DNA of 8,802 nt from an uncultured Oscillospiraceae bacterium (GTDB taxonomy: Bacteria; Bacillota; Clostridia; Oscillospirales; Oscillospiraceae): assembly GCA_910584805.1 (NCBI GenBank), contig CAJUCB010000003.1, positions 1 through 8,802 of the forward strand, written 5' to 3'. How positions within the stretch are numbered: position 1 is the first letter of the stretch; every line of letters begins with the position of its first letter. Under the pieces are notes generated by a model that ran no database searches, was not told the DNA's origin, and worked only from the letters and a program-made list of their open reading frames with translations. Shown in pieces: positions 1 to 5,859 of the stretch. The position numbers were made by a program, and so were the translations under genes.

Positions 1-132
1 GAAATCTTCCAGGGGCTGGGTCAGCTATATGTCTCCGATGCCCGCATGAAGGACAACATTGACCAGGCCGGTGGTGACGGCACCGCTGAGTTTATCCACC
101 GCGCCATAGAATTCTACTGTACCGCTCACTAA
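1..132 (+). CDS. TipAS-domain (MerR-type) transcriptional regulator, C-terminal fragment
   Basis: The reading frame is open from base 1 to a TAA at 130-132 and gives the last 43 residues of a protein cut by the window edge. The segment contains GLGQLYVSDARMKDNID followed by GTAEFIHRAIEFYC, the pattern of the C-terminal end of the TipAS antibiotic-recognition domain. In full-length relatives this follows an N-terminal MerR-type helix-turn-helix; the domain is all-helical and binds small hydrophobic ligands such as thiopeptides in TipA. Whether the missing N-terminus carries the DNA-binding part cannot be seen, so a stand-alone TipAS protein is also possible. It is the only plus-strand gene here and converges on the minus-strand block, separated from it by a hairpin. 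Confidence 0.75.
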   Translation, partial: EIFQGLGQLYVSDARMKDNIDQAGGDGTAEFIHRAIEFYCTAH

Positions 133-137
133 GCGCC

Positions 138-170
138 AAAACGCCCGTCCGGCTTCATCGGACGGGCGTT
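138..170. terminator. Bidirectional intrinsic terminator between convergent genes
   Basis: A perfect 12-bp inverted repeat (140-151 with 159-170, AACGCCCGTCCG and its complement) encloses a 7-nt loop. On the minus strand the stem is followed by TTTT and comes three bases after the stop of the 174-755 gene. On the plus strand it follows the stop of the TipAS gene by seven bases, but the tail (GATTCATTCT) is only weakly T-rich. It probably serves both convergent genes. Confidence 0.85.
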
Positions 171-173
171 GAT

Positions 174-755
174 TCATTCTGTAGACGTGGAAGCAGACTC
201 CCCACTGGAAGGCACTTCGGGGGCTGGGGTACTCTCCCCACCAGACGCCACCGCTTCTGTACTCCCCTCCGTGTTCCGCTTCTCCTCCTCTTCCAAGGCG
301 CTCTCCACATCCTCCGGGTCCTCCTTCGGACGGCGCATGGCCATAGCCATCTTGTACCCCTCTGGGTCGTTGTCCATCAAATACTTGAGGTCCTCCGGGG
401 GCACCCGGTCTCCCTTCATAATGGAAGCTGCAATCTTTTGGCAAATGCGCAGCACCTTGAGCGCTTTGTCCATCGCATCCAGCTCTTTCTTCTTGCTTTC
501 CATAGAGCTCAGGCAGTCGTTCATGCGATCCTGCCGCCGCTGCTCCCGTTCCATGTCCTGTTCCCATAGTTTACGGTTCTGCTCTTCCAGCCAGGATAGG
601 GCCTGCCGGGAGAGGCTAAGCTTGTCGGCAGGAGGTTGGGCCTTGGACTGGGTGGGTTTGGTTTGGGCAGCGGTGGGCTGCCCCTCTGTCTTATTTGCCA
701 TGGCCTTGGTCAACTGTTCATTCCGGCGCATTTCCCGTGTGCTGCGCAGTTCCAT
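174..755 (-). CDS. Unrecognised charged, probably cytoplasmic protein (193 aa)
   Basis: I do not recognise a named family. From the ATG at 755 the protein has a basic N-terminus, a Gln/Thr/Pro-rich stretch (about 20-43), a charged helical segment with coiled-coil character (about 44-100: LSLSRQALSWLEEQNRKLWE, then many Glu/Arg/Lys), a compact segment (about 101-145) with KVLRICQKIAASIMKGD, LMDNDPEGYKMAMAM and RRPKEDPED, and an acidic Ser/Thr/Pro/Glu-rich tail to 193. There is no signal peptide or membrane segment. The 101-150 block looks like the conserved core and the ends look disordered. The ATG at 755 is preferred over a GTG at 761 because GGGAG lies 8 nt ahead of it but only 2 nt ahead of the GTG. 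It is separated from coaBC by a terminator. The only promoter-like sequence is a TAAAAT at 789-794 with a poor -35. Confidence 0.7.
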   Translation of the reverse strand: MELRSTREMRRNEQLTKAMANKTEGQPTAAQTKPTQSKAQPPADKLSLSRQALSWLEEQNRKLWEQDMEREQRRQDRMNDCLSSMESKKKELDAMDKALKVLRICQKIAASIMKGDRVPPEDLKYLMDNDPEGYKMAMAMRRPKEDPEDVESALEEEEKRNTEGSTEAVASGGESTPAPEVPSSGESASTSTE

Positions 756-831
756 GTCCACCGCTCCCTTCTCGTGTATTCTTTACCTATTTTATCGGAA
801 GGGTTTGGGCCCTGGTTAAGTCCGCAGCCCC

Positions 832-872
832 AAAAAAGCAGCGGATGGACCCAATTCATCGGTCCATCCGCT
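832..872 (-). terminator. Intrinsic terminator of the pan-coa operon
   Basis: A perfect 12-bp stem (840-851 with 861-872, AGCGGATGGACC and its complement) has a 9-nt loop. On the minus strand it is followed by GC and then a run of six T (832-837). It starts 14 bp after the coaBC stop, so it ends the panG-panB-panC-panD-coaBC transcript. Confidence 0.92.
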
Positions 873-886
873 CTATTTCATATCGT

Positions 887-2092
887 TTATCCTGGCTGAC
901 GTCGGGTTTGGATGGCATTGAGCAGGTGGTGGGCCACCTCGTCCTTGCCCATCAGGGGCAGTTCTTCCGCCCCGTCAGCGGTGATAACCGTGACCACGTT
1001 GGTGTCCACGCCGAAGCCGGCTCCGGCCACCTTCAGGTTGTTGGCCACAATCATGTCTAGCTTCTTCCGCTCCAGCTTGGCCTGGGAGTTTTGGAGCATA
1101 TCCTTGGTCTCCATGGAAAAGCCACAGACAAACAGCCCCGGATGGCGATGCTCCGCCACCCAGCCCAAAATATCACTGGTACGGGCCAGAGGGATGGAAA
1201 GTTCCCCCTCTTTCTTCTTCATCTTATCCTCGGCCACCTGGGCAGGGCGGTAGTCCGCCACCGCTGCGGCCTTGATGAGAATGTCCGTCTCCGGCAAGGC
1301 CTCCTGTATGGCGGAGAGCATGTCCGCCGCGGTGGTCACCGGGCGTAGGTCCACAAAGGGCACCGGGTCCAAATCCACCGGGCCAGAGATCAATGTCACC
1401 TGGGCCCCCCGCAGCATCGCTTCCCGGGCAATGGCATACCCCATCCGTCCGGTGCTATGGTTGGTGAGGTAGCGCACAGGGTCCAGGGACTCCTGGGTGG
1501 GGCCAGCGGTCACGGTAACCCGAACCCCCTCCAAATCCTTTTCCCGGGCAATCTCCCGGGCAATGTGGTCCAGAAGCACCTCTGGGTCCGGCAGTTTGCC
1601 ACTGCCCACAGCGTGGCAGGCCAGCATCCCGCTGGCAGGCTCGATGATACCGAAGCCGTAACGCCGCAGGAGGGTGATGTTGTCCTGGGTGACGGGGTTC
1701 TCCAACATGGCAGTGTTCATGGCCGGAGCCACCAGCTTCCGGCAGCGGGCCGCCAGGACGGTGGTGGTGAGCATATCGTCGGCAATGCCATGGGCCAGCT
1801 TGGCAATGACATTGGCCGTGGCCGGGGCGATGAGGATCAGGTCCGCCGCTGTGGCCAAGGAGATGTGGGCAATGTCATATTGGAAGTCCCTGGCGAAGGT
1901 ATCCACCACGCAACGGTTGTTGCTGAGGGACTCAAACGTCAGAGGGGTGATAAACTGGGTGGCATTCTCCGTCATAATCACATGGACATCCGCCCCGGCT
2001 TTCACCAAGGCGCTGGCCACGTTGGGCATCTTATAGGCGGCGATACCGCCGGTGACGCACAGGAGCACGCACTTTCCTTTCAGGTTTTCCAT
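887..2092 (-). CDS. coaBC: Bifunctional phosphopantothenoylcysteine decarboxylase / phosphopantothenate-cysteine ligase
   Basis: This enzyme joins cysteine to 4'-phosphopantothenate (CoaB) and decarboxylates the product to 4'-phosphopantetheine (CoaC), the second and third steps of CoA synthesis. The N-terminal CoaC half (about 1-180) shows the flavin-binding start VTGGIAAYK, the catalytic His in YDIAHISLA (about residue 76), the PAMNTAM motif and the Cys of LACHAVGSGKL (about 159). The C-terminal CoaB half (about 190-401) shows TAGPTQESLDPVRYLTNHST, GRMGYA, AAAVADYRP, the KMKKK lysine motif and DMIVANN. Length (401 aa) is normal. An upstream GTG at 2098 overlaps the panD stop as GTGA, but GGAG sits 5 nt before the ATG at 2092, so that start is preferred; the panD stop lies between the ribosome site and the ATG, implying coupled translation. 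Oddity: the usual ACG(D/E) after the active Cys reads ACHA. Confidence 0.97.
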   Translation of the reverse strand: MENLKGKCVLLCVTGGIAAYKMPNVASALVKAGADVHVIMTENATQFITPLTFESLSNNRCVVDTFARDFQYDIAHISLATAADLILIAPATANVIAKLAHGIADDMLTTTVLAARCRKLVAPAMNTAMLENPVTQDNITLLRRYGFGIIEPASGMLACHAVGSGKLPDPEVLLDHIAREIAREKDLEGVRVTVTAGPTQESLDPVRYLTNHSTGRMGYAIAREAMLRGAQVTLISGPVDLDPVPFVDLRPVTTAADMLSAIQEALPETDILIKAAAVADYRPAQVAEDKMKKKEGELSIPLARTSDILGWVAEHRHPGLFVCGFSMETKDMLQNSQAKLERKKLDMIVANNLKVAGAGFGVDTNVVTVITADGAEELPLMGKDEVAHHLLNAIQTRRQPG

Positions 2093-2094
2093 GC

Positions 2095-2490
2095 TCACTC
2101 CATGTCTTTCAGCAGGCCGTGCTTTTCATAGGTAGTCACCCGGCTGATCTGATTCTTCTCATCCACAAAGACGACTGTGGGGTGGTAATCGTTCTGGATT
2201 TCCTGGGGCGTCATCTGGGCATAGGACATAATGATGATCTTGTCCCCGGTGCTGACACAGCGGGCCGCCGCGCCGTTGAGGCAGATCATCCCGGAACCCC
2301 GCTCCCCGGCGATGGTATAGGTCTCAAAGCGGCTGCCGTTGTCGATGTCCACAATCTGGACCTTTTCATACTCCAAAATCCCCGAAGCGTCCAGCAGGTC
2401 CTGGTCCACAGTGATGGAGCCCACATAGTTCAGCTCAGCCTGCACCACAGTGGCCCGGTGAATCTTTCCCTTGAGCATTTCGATGGTCAT
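2095..2490 (-). CDS. panD: Aspartate 1-decarboxylase (pyruvoyl-dependent)
   Basis: PanD decarboxylates L-aspartate to beta-alanine, one of the two halves of pantothenate. The 131-aa proenzyme has the expected size. The self-cleavage site is visible as Gly24-Ser25 in LNYVGSIT, with the same numbering as E. coli; cleavage makes Ser25 the pyruvoyl cofactor. MLKGKIHRATV contains the conserved Lys9, SRFETYTI contains the Arg and Tyr of the active site, and GERGSGMICLNGAAA is the conserved strand-loop after them. Its ATG overlaps the panC stop as ATGA (2487-2490), and its own stop abuts coaBC, so it is embedded in a coupled operon. The classical activator PanZ is not encoded here; Firmicute enzymes generally mature unaided (family knowledge). 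Confidence 0.97.
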   Translation of the reverse strand: MTIEMLKGKIHRATVVQAELNYVGSITVDQDLLDASGILEYEKVQIVDIDNGSRFETYTIAGERGSGMICLNGAAARCVSTGDKIIIMSYAQMTPQEIQNDYHPTVVFVDEKNQISRVTTYEKHGLLKDME

Positions 2491-3344
2491 AGGGCACTCT
2501 CCTCCACAACAAAGTTATCAATGAGACGGGTCTTTCCTATATAAACGGCCATAGCCACCAGGACATTGCCCTGGATGCGCTCCACCGGCTCCATGGTCAC
2601 GCCGTCCACGGCGGACACATAGTCGATCCGGGCCAAGGGCTCCGCCTGAATATGGGCTTCCATGGCGGACACCAGCTTTTGGGCATCCCGCTCCCCCTCC
2701 TGGATCAGCTTCTGCCCCAGGAACACCGCCTGGGAGAGCACCAGCGCCGCTTTGCGCTGCGCCTGGTCCAGATAGGTGTTCCGGGAGGATTTCGCTAAGC
2801 CGTCCGCTTCCCGGACGATGGGACATCCCACGATCTCAATGCCATAGGACAGCTCCCGCACCATCCGGCGGATGATGGCCAACTGCTGGGCATCTTTTTG
2901 TCCAAAGAAGGCCTTGTCCGGGGTGACGATGTTGAAGAGCTTGGAAACCACGGTACACACCCCTTTGAAGTGGGTGGGACGGGTCTGGCCACACAGTTGC
3001 TTGGGCATGTCGGACTGTATCTCCACAAAGGTGGCAGCATTGGGGACGTACATCTCCTCCACCGCGGGGTGGAACACCAGGTCGCAGCCGTGTTCCTCCA
3101 ACAGGGCGCAGTCCCGGTCAAAGTCCCGGGGGTAGGCCTCCAAGTCCTCCCCGGGGCCAAACTGGGTGGGGTTGACAAAATCCGAAGCCACCACCCGGTC
3201 GCACAGGGAAACCGCCTTGTCCACCAGGCTGGCGTGGCCCTCATGGAGGTAGCCCATGGTGGGCACCAGGCCCACCGTGAGGCCCTCCTTCTTCCACGCC
3301 GCCACCTGGGCGCGGACCTCTGCTATGGTCGTTGCAATCTTCAT
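2487..3344 (-). CDS. panC: Pantothenate synthetase (pantoate-beta-alanine ligase)
   Basis: PanC uses ATP to activate pantoate as pantoyl adenylate and condenses it with beta-alanine to give pantothenate. The 285-aa protein has the family's usual length. Signature elements run in order: VPTMGYLHEGHASL with the HIGH-type HEGH (34-37), FVNPTQFGPGEDLEAYPR (57-73), the pantoate-binding RPTHFKGV (122-129), FFGQKDAQQL (146-155), and the KMSKS-like loop KSSRN (185-189). The sequence reads SDFVNP where most relatives have SIFVNP, a small change next to the substrate pocket. GAGGA lies 7 nt before the ATG and partly within the panB stop region, with only 4 nt between the two genes; its own stop overlaps panD as ATGA. 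Confidence 0.97.
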   Translation of the reverse strand: MKIATTIAEVRAQVAAWKKEGLTVGLVPTMGYLHEGHASLVDKAVSLCDRVVASDFVNPTQFGPGEDLEAYPRDFDRDCALLEEHGCDLVFHPAVEEMYVPNAATFVEIQSDMPKQLCGQTRPTHFKGVCTVVSKLFNIVTPDKAFFGQKDAQQLAIIRRMVRELSYGIEIVGCPIVREADGLAKSSRNTYLDQAQRKAALVLSQAVFLGQKLIQEGERDAQKLVSAMEAHIQAEPLARIDYVSAVDGVTMEPVERIQGNVLVAMAVYIGKTRLIDNFVVEESAL

Positions 3345-3348
3345 GTCG

Positions 3349-4230
3349 TTATCCTCGCACTACCGAAAATGGAATGGGCTCCTGGCGGCCGTATTCCCGA
3401 TCCAGGATGTTCAGGGTATCGTCGGAGCAATCACTTTTGACATAGGCATACTCCTGGCTGGGGAAGGTCCCCGCCTGGACCTCCTGGTGATAGGCCGCGA
3501 AAGCGTCCTTCATCACCTGGCCTACGTTGGCAAAGGTCTTAACGAACTTGGGCCGCCAGTCCCCCATCCCCAACATGTCCTGCATCACCAGCACCTGGCC
3601 GTCGCAGCCGTCCCCGGCCCCGATGCCAATGGTGATGATGTCCAGCTTGCTGGTAATCAGCGCCGCCAGTTTGGGGGGCACACATTCCAGCACCACGGCG
3701 AACGCCCCGGCTTCCTGGACTGCCAAGGCATCTTCCAGCACCCGCCGGGCGCTCTCCTCCCCCTTGCCCTGGACCTTAAAGCCCCCAAAGGCATGGTGGG
3801 ACTGGGGTGTCATGCCCACATGTCCGCAGACAGGGATGCCTGCGGCAGTGATGGCCCGGATCTGCTCCGCCACGTCCTTGCCGCCCTCCAACTTCACCGC
3901 GTCCGCCAGAGTCTCCTTCATGAGACGGCCCGCATTGGTGAGGGCCTGTTCCGGGGAGACCTGGTAGCTCATAAAGGGCATATCCATCACCACGAAGGCG
4001 TTCTGGCAGCCCCGGGCCACACTGCGGCCATAGACGATCATCTCCTCCATGGTCACAGGGATGGTGTCGGTGTAGCCCTGCATGGTCATGCCCAGGCTGT
4101 CCCCCACCAGGACCATATTCACGCCAGCCTGGTCGATGAGGCGTGCGGTGGAGTAGTCATAGCAGGTCAATTGGGAGATGCGCTCCCCTTTGGCCTTCAT
4201 CTCGGCCAGTGTAGCAACTGAGTTCTTCAT
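3349..4230 (-). CDS. panB: 3-methyl-2-oxobutanoate hydroxymethyltransferase (ketopantoate hydroxymethyltransferase)
   Basis: PanB transfers a one-carbon unit from 5,10-methylene-tetrahydrofolate to 2-oxoisovalerate, making ketopantoate, the committed step of pantoate synthesis. The TIM-barrel motifs are intact: LTCYDYSTARL, LVGDSLGM with metal-binding Asp44, VVMDMPFMSYQ with Asp83, KLEGG with Glu115, GHVGMTPQS, and the catalytic Glu182 in VVLECVP. At 293 aa it is longer than the usual 260-280; after FPSQEYAY an extra C-terminal segment of about 28 residues ends in EPIPFSVVRG and matches no motif I know. GGAGG lies 6 nt before the ATG, which overlaps the stop of the upstream gene as ATGA. The product is presumably handed to that upstream-encoded reductase. 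Confidence 0.97.
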   Translation of the reverse strand: MKNSVATLAEMKAKGERISQLTCYDYSTARLIDQAGVNMVLVGDSLGMTMQGYTDTIPVTMEEMIVYGRSVARGCQNAFVVMDMPFMSYQVSPEQALTNAGRLMKETLADAVKLEGGKDVAEQIRAITAAGIPVCGHVGMTPQSHHAFGGFKVQGKGEESARRVLEDALAVQEAGAFAVVLECVPPKLAALITSKLDIITIGIGAGDGCDGQVLVMQDMLGMGDWRPKFVKTFANVGQVMKDAFAAYHQEVQAGTFPSQEYAYVKSDCSDDTLNILDREYGRQEPIPFSVVRG

Positions 4231-5084
4231 CTCGATCCTCCATTTAATATCTTATCCATGGGTGTGTAGTCCGCTTCTGGGTGCTTTTCTCTGGCCAGCT
4301 CTGTGAGCTTTTGGGATGCCCCCCGGTACAACATCTCTGCGGCCGGATCAGGCAGGATGGAGAGATGTTTTTCCACTGTGTGGATGTCGCAACGCTCCAC
4401 CGGGCCGGTAAGGGCCGCCACAGGACCCGCCTGAAGCAGATGGGCCAGGTTGGCGTTCATCAGTGGAGCCAGGGCTTGGAGGGCCTCCTCCTGGGAAAAG
4501 CCGCAGCCCCCCAACAGGTCTAAGCTCACCTTGCCCAGGGCGCACACCAAGTTGCTGGCCACAGCGCAGGCCGCATGGTAGCGCAGCTTCGCCTCAGGGG
4601 CCAGAATCCTCACTCGGGAGCCTAAGGAAGCAAGGGTTTCCGCCCACCACTGCAGATGGGGCCCCTCCCCTTCCAAGCAGAAAAAAGCACCCGGCAGTTC
4701 CTGATAGGCAGTGTCTTTCCTGCTTATCGGAAACAGCGGGTGGATCGAATAGTAGTAGGCGCCGCCGCCCTCCCGGCCGGAAAGGGCCTCCTGGGCAGTC
4801 AGTGCGCCGCTGCAATGACAGATCTGTTTTCCTCGAATCTCCAACGCCCCCAGCTGCGCAAACACAGCGGGGATTGCCCCATCTGGAACGGTACAAAAGA
4901 GCGCATCACTTGCCTGAACCAATGACGATAGGTCGTCAAACACCTTCGTTTCAGTAAATCGCGCCGCTTCCTGGGCTGAGTCTCGATGCCTGCTGTAGTA
5001 GCCGGTCACCGGAATGCCGCCTTGGGTGAAGAATTTCCCCAGAGAGAAGCCCACTTTTCCTGCTCCAATGAATCCAATTTTCAT
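4227..5084 (-). CDS. panG: DUF2520 Rossmann-fold oxidoreductase, probable PanG-type ketopantoate reductase
   Basis: The likely reaction is NADPH-dependent reduction of ketopantoate to pantoate. The N-terminus is a Rossmann nucleotide-binding domain, with IGFIGAGKVG (GxGxxG, 3-12) and Ser/Arg residues after the second strand (YYSRHR) that would suit NADPH. SIHPLFP (113-119) and the C-terminal DUF2520 helices follow, with KLRYHAACAVASN (166-178) and AALTGPVERCD (223-233), hallmark strings of that family. It lacks the PanE/ApbA signature. PanG, a non-PanE ketopantoate reductase, is experimentally known from Francisella and Enterococcus faecalis, with homologues in Clostridioides difficile; I place this protein there from memory of the family plus its position as first gene of a pan operon that otherwise lacks a reductase. 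An unrelated DUF2520 dehydrogenase cannot be excluded. A GGGTGAT ribosome site ends 3 nt before the ATG, and its end overlaps panB. Confidence 0.82.
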   Translation of the reverse strand: MKIGFIGAGKVGFSLGKFFTQGGIPVTGYYSRHRDSAQEAARFTETKVFDDLSSLVQASDALFCTVPDGAIPAVFAQLGALEIRGKQICHCSGALTAQEALSGREGGGAYYYSIHPLFPISRKDTAYQELPGAFFCLEGEGPHLQWWAETLASLGSRVRILAPEAKLRYHAACAVASNLVCALGKVSLDLLGGCGFSQEEALQALAPLMNANLAHLLQAGPVAALTGPVERCDIHTVEKHLSILPDPAAEMLYRGASQKLTELAREKHPEADYTPMDKILNGGSR

Positions 5085-5087
5085 CGT

Positions 5088-5113
5088 ATCACCCTTCCTG
5101 TCTGCCGGGTGAT
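5088..5113 (-). promoter_or_regulatory. Hairpin that can sequester the panG ribosome binding site
   Basis: On the minus strand ATCACCC (5113-5107) is perfectly complementary to GGGTGAT (5094-5088) across a 12-nt loop. GGGTGAT is the extended ribosome site of panG, 3 nt before the ATG at 5084. The upstream arm resembles the 16S rRNA anti-Shine-Dalgarno end (ATCACC). Such pairing would lower translation initiation unless opened by another structure, a ligand or a protein. The pairing is read directly; regulation is inference. Confidence 0.5.
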
Positions 5114-5190
5114 GCTTTCCTGGCCCGTTTGGGGCGGAGATGGAGGAAATTTGCCGGTACAGCTTCCAATTCGGAATACCATCCGCTTCT

Positions 5191-5224
5191 GGTCCCCTTG
5201 GGCACAGCTGGGCACAAGGGGACC
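5191..5224 (-). promoter_or_regulatory. 34-bp imperfect palindrome at the 5' end of the predicted pan leader
   Basis: The arms GGTCCCCTTG (minus strand, 5224-5215) and CAAGGGGACC (5200-5191) pair perfectly over 10 bp. The symmetry continues inward through two single mismatches to a central CAGCTG, so 30 of 34 positions are self-complementary. It also contains two copies of GTGCCCA (5215-5209 and 5205-5199) exactly one helical turn (10 bp) apart. It begins a few bases after the predicted transcription start. No T-run follows on either strand, so it is not a simple terminator. It could be a repressor operator, an mRNA-stabilising 5' hairpin or part of a regulatory RNA. Confidence 0.6.
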
Positions 5225-5233
5225 GACGCCGCT

Positions 5234-5262
5234 ATTGTACCATCCACATTGCGTTCTGTAAA
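5234..5262 (-). promoter_or_regulatory. Sigma-A promoter of the pan-coa operon
   Basis: TTTACA (5262-5257) and TACAAT (5239-5234) are separated by exactly 17 bp, and TGG precedes the -10, giving an extended TGn element. Each hexamer matches consensus at 5 of 6 positions. Transcription should start near 5227, giving a leader of about 143 nt before the panG ATG at 5084. No other equally good promoter was seen between the GNAT stop and panG. Confidence 0.8.
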
Positions 5263-5344
5263 GTACCAAACTTCAGATTTTTTGATAAATCCCGCGGAAT
5301 TTCCTGCCAATTCTCTGGACAAAAGTCACGATTTCCGGCAGTGG

Positions 5345-5788
5345 TCACAGCCATCTTGTGAGATAGACCATATCTACCAGTTGTATTCCCCCCTCCCAAA
5401 TTGGATGGTCATAGTGGTCCAGGAAGAAATTTTCCACCACATGGCTGCGCCGGAAACCGCAGTGTTCATAGAAGGGCAGGGTCAGAGGGCTGTCCCCAGT
5501 ACCCACCTGTAGGCAATCATACCTCCCCCGATAGGTACGGATGATGAAATCCACCATCGTCTTACCGTACCCCTTCCCCTGGGCCTCCGGGGCCACAGCC
5601 AGATTCTTGAGTTCCAAGACCCCTTCTCCCTCATCGGTGACTACACACACCGCCTTGACTCCCCTATGGTGGAGGGCATACATGGTCCCCCGGTAAAGAT
5701 ATCTGTCGAGCATGTTCTCCTGTTCGTCTGCCAGGAGGAGAAGGTCCAGGTATTGTTTTTTGTTTTCCTTCACTTCGATGATCCGCAT
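5345..5788 (-). CDS. GNAT family N-acetyltransferase (YvbK-like)
   Basis: This is a 147-aa single-domain acetyltransferase that would transfer acetyl from acetyl-CoA to an unknown amine. The GNAT core is clear: LELKNLAVAPEAQGKGYGKTMVDFI (58-82) contains motif A with the pyrophosphate loop QGKGYG, and LPFYEHCGF (104-112) is motif B with the usual Tyr. The YLYRGTMYAL opening, QVGTGDS, and the C-terminal ENFFLDHYDHPIWEGGIQLVDMVYL resemble the YvbK-type subgroup of Firmicutes. The ATG at 5788 is chosen because AAGGAGG lies 5 nt upstream; a longer frame from 5839 would begin inside the upstream terminator hairpin. The gene sits only 18 nt beyond that terminator, so it probably depends on read-through. 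No clear terminator follows it before the panG promoter. The substrate cannot be deduced. Confidence 0.9.
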   Translation of the reverse strand: MRIIEVKENKKQYLDLLLLADEQENMLDRYLYRGTMYALHHRGVKAVCVVTDEGEGVLELKNLAVAPEAQGKGYGKTMVDFIIRTYRGRYDCLQVGTGDSPLTLPFYEHCGFRRSHVVENFFLDHYDHPIWEGGIQLVDMVYLTRWL

Positions 5789-5806
5789 TGGTTCCTCCTT
5801 GCATAG

Positions 5807-5841
5807 AAAAATGGACCTCCCGTCTGCCAGGAGGTCCATTT
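5807..5841 (-). terminator. Intrinsic terminator after the M23 peptidase gene
   Basis: A perfect 12-bp stem (5809-5820 with 5830-5841, arms AAATGGACCTCC and its complement) with a 9-nt loop is followed on the minus strand by TTTTTC. It lies 18 bp after the stop of the M23 gene and 18 nt before the GNAT start codon, so it may act as a partial terminator that sets expression of the GNAT gene. Confidence 0.85.
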
Positions 5842-5859
5842 CTGTTGACTGATCTGTTC

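Noticed and set aside
25..567. Minus-strand frame overlapping the TipAS gene and the 174-755 gene
   Set aside because: It would read through the terminator hairpin and overlaps a better-supported frame; its Gly/Arg-rich translation looks like a frame shadow.
1457..2131. Plus-strand open frame opposite coaBC
   Set aside because: Antisense to a full-length CoaBC with all motifs; no family features and no promoter ahead of it.
3256..4221. Long plus-strand open frame (321 codons) opposite panB and panC
   Set aside because: It is the antisense shadow of two well-supported enzymes; the translation is His/Gly-rich with no recognisable motif and no ribosome site, as expected in GC-rich DNA.
5085..5230. 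T-box leader upstream of panG
   Set aside because: No GGGTGGNACCGCG-type T-box sequence and no terminator with a T-run were found in the leader.
5177..5245. Repeated GGATGGTA (5177-5184 and 5238-5245, minus strand) as an operator pair
   Set aside because: An 8-bp repeat within about 260 bp is expected by chance about half the time; one copy merely overlaps the -10.
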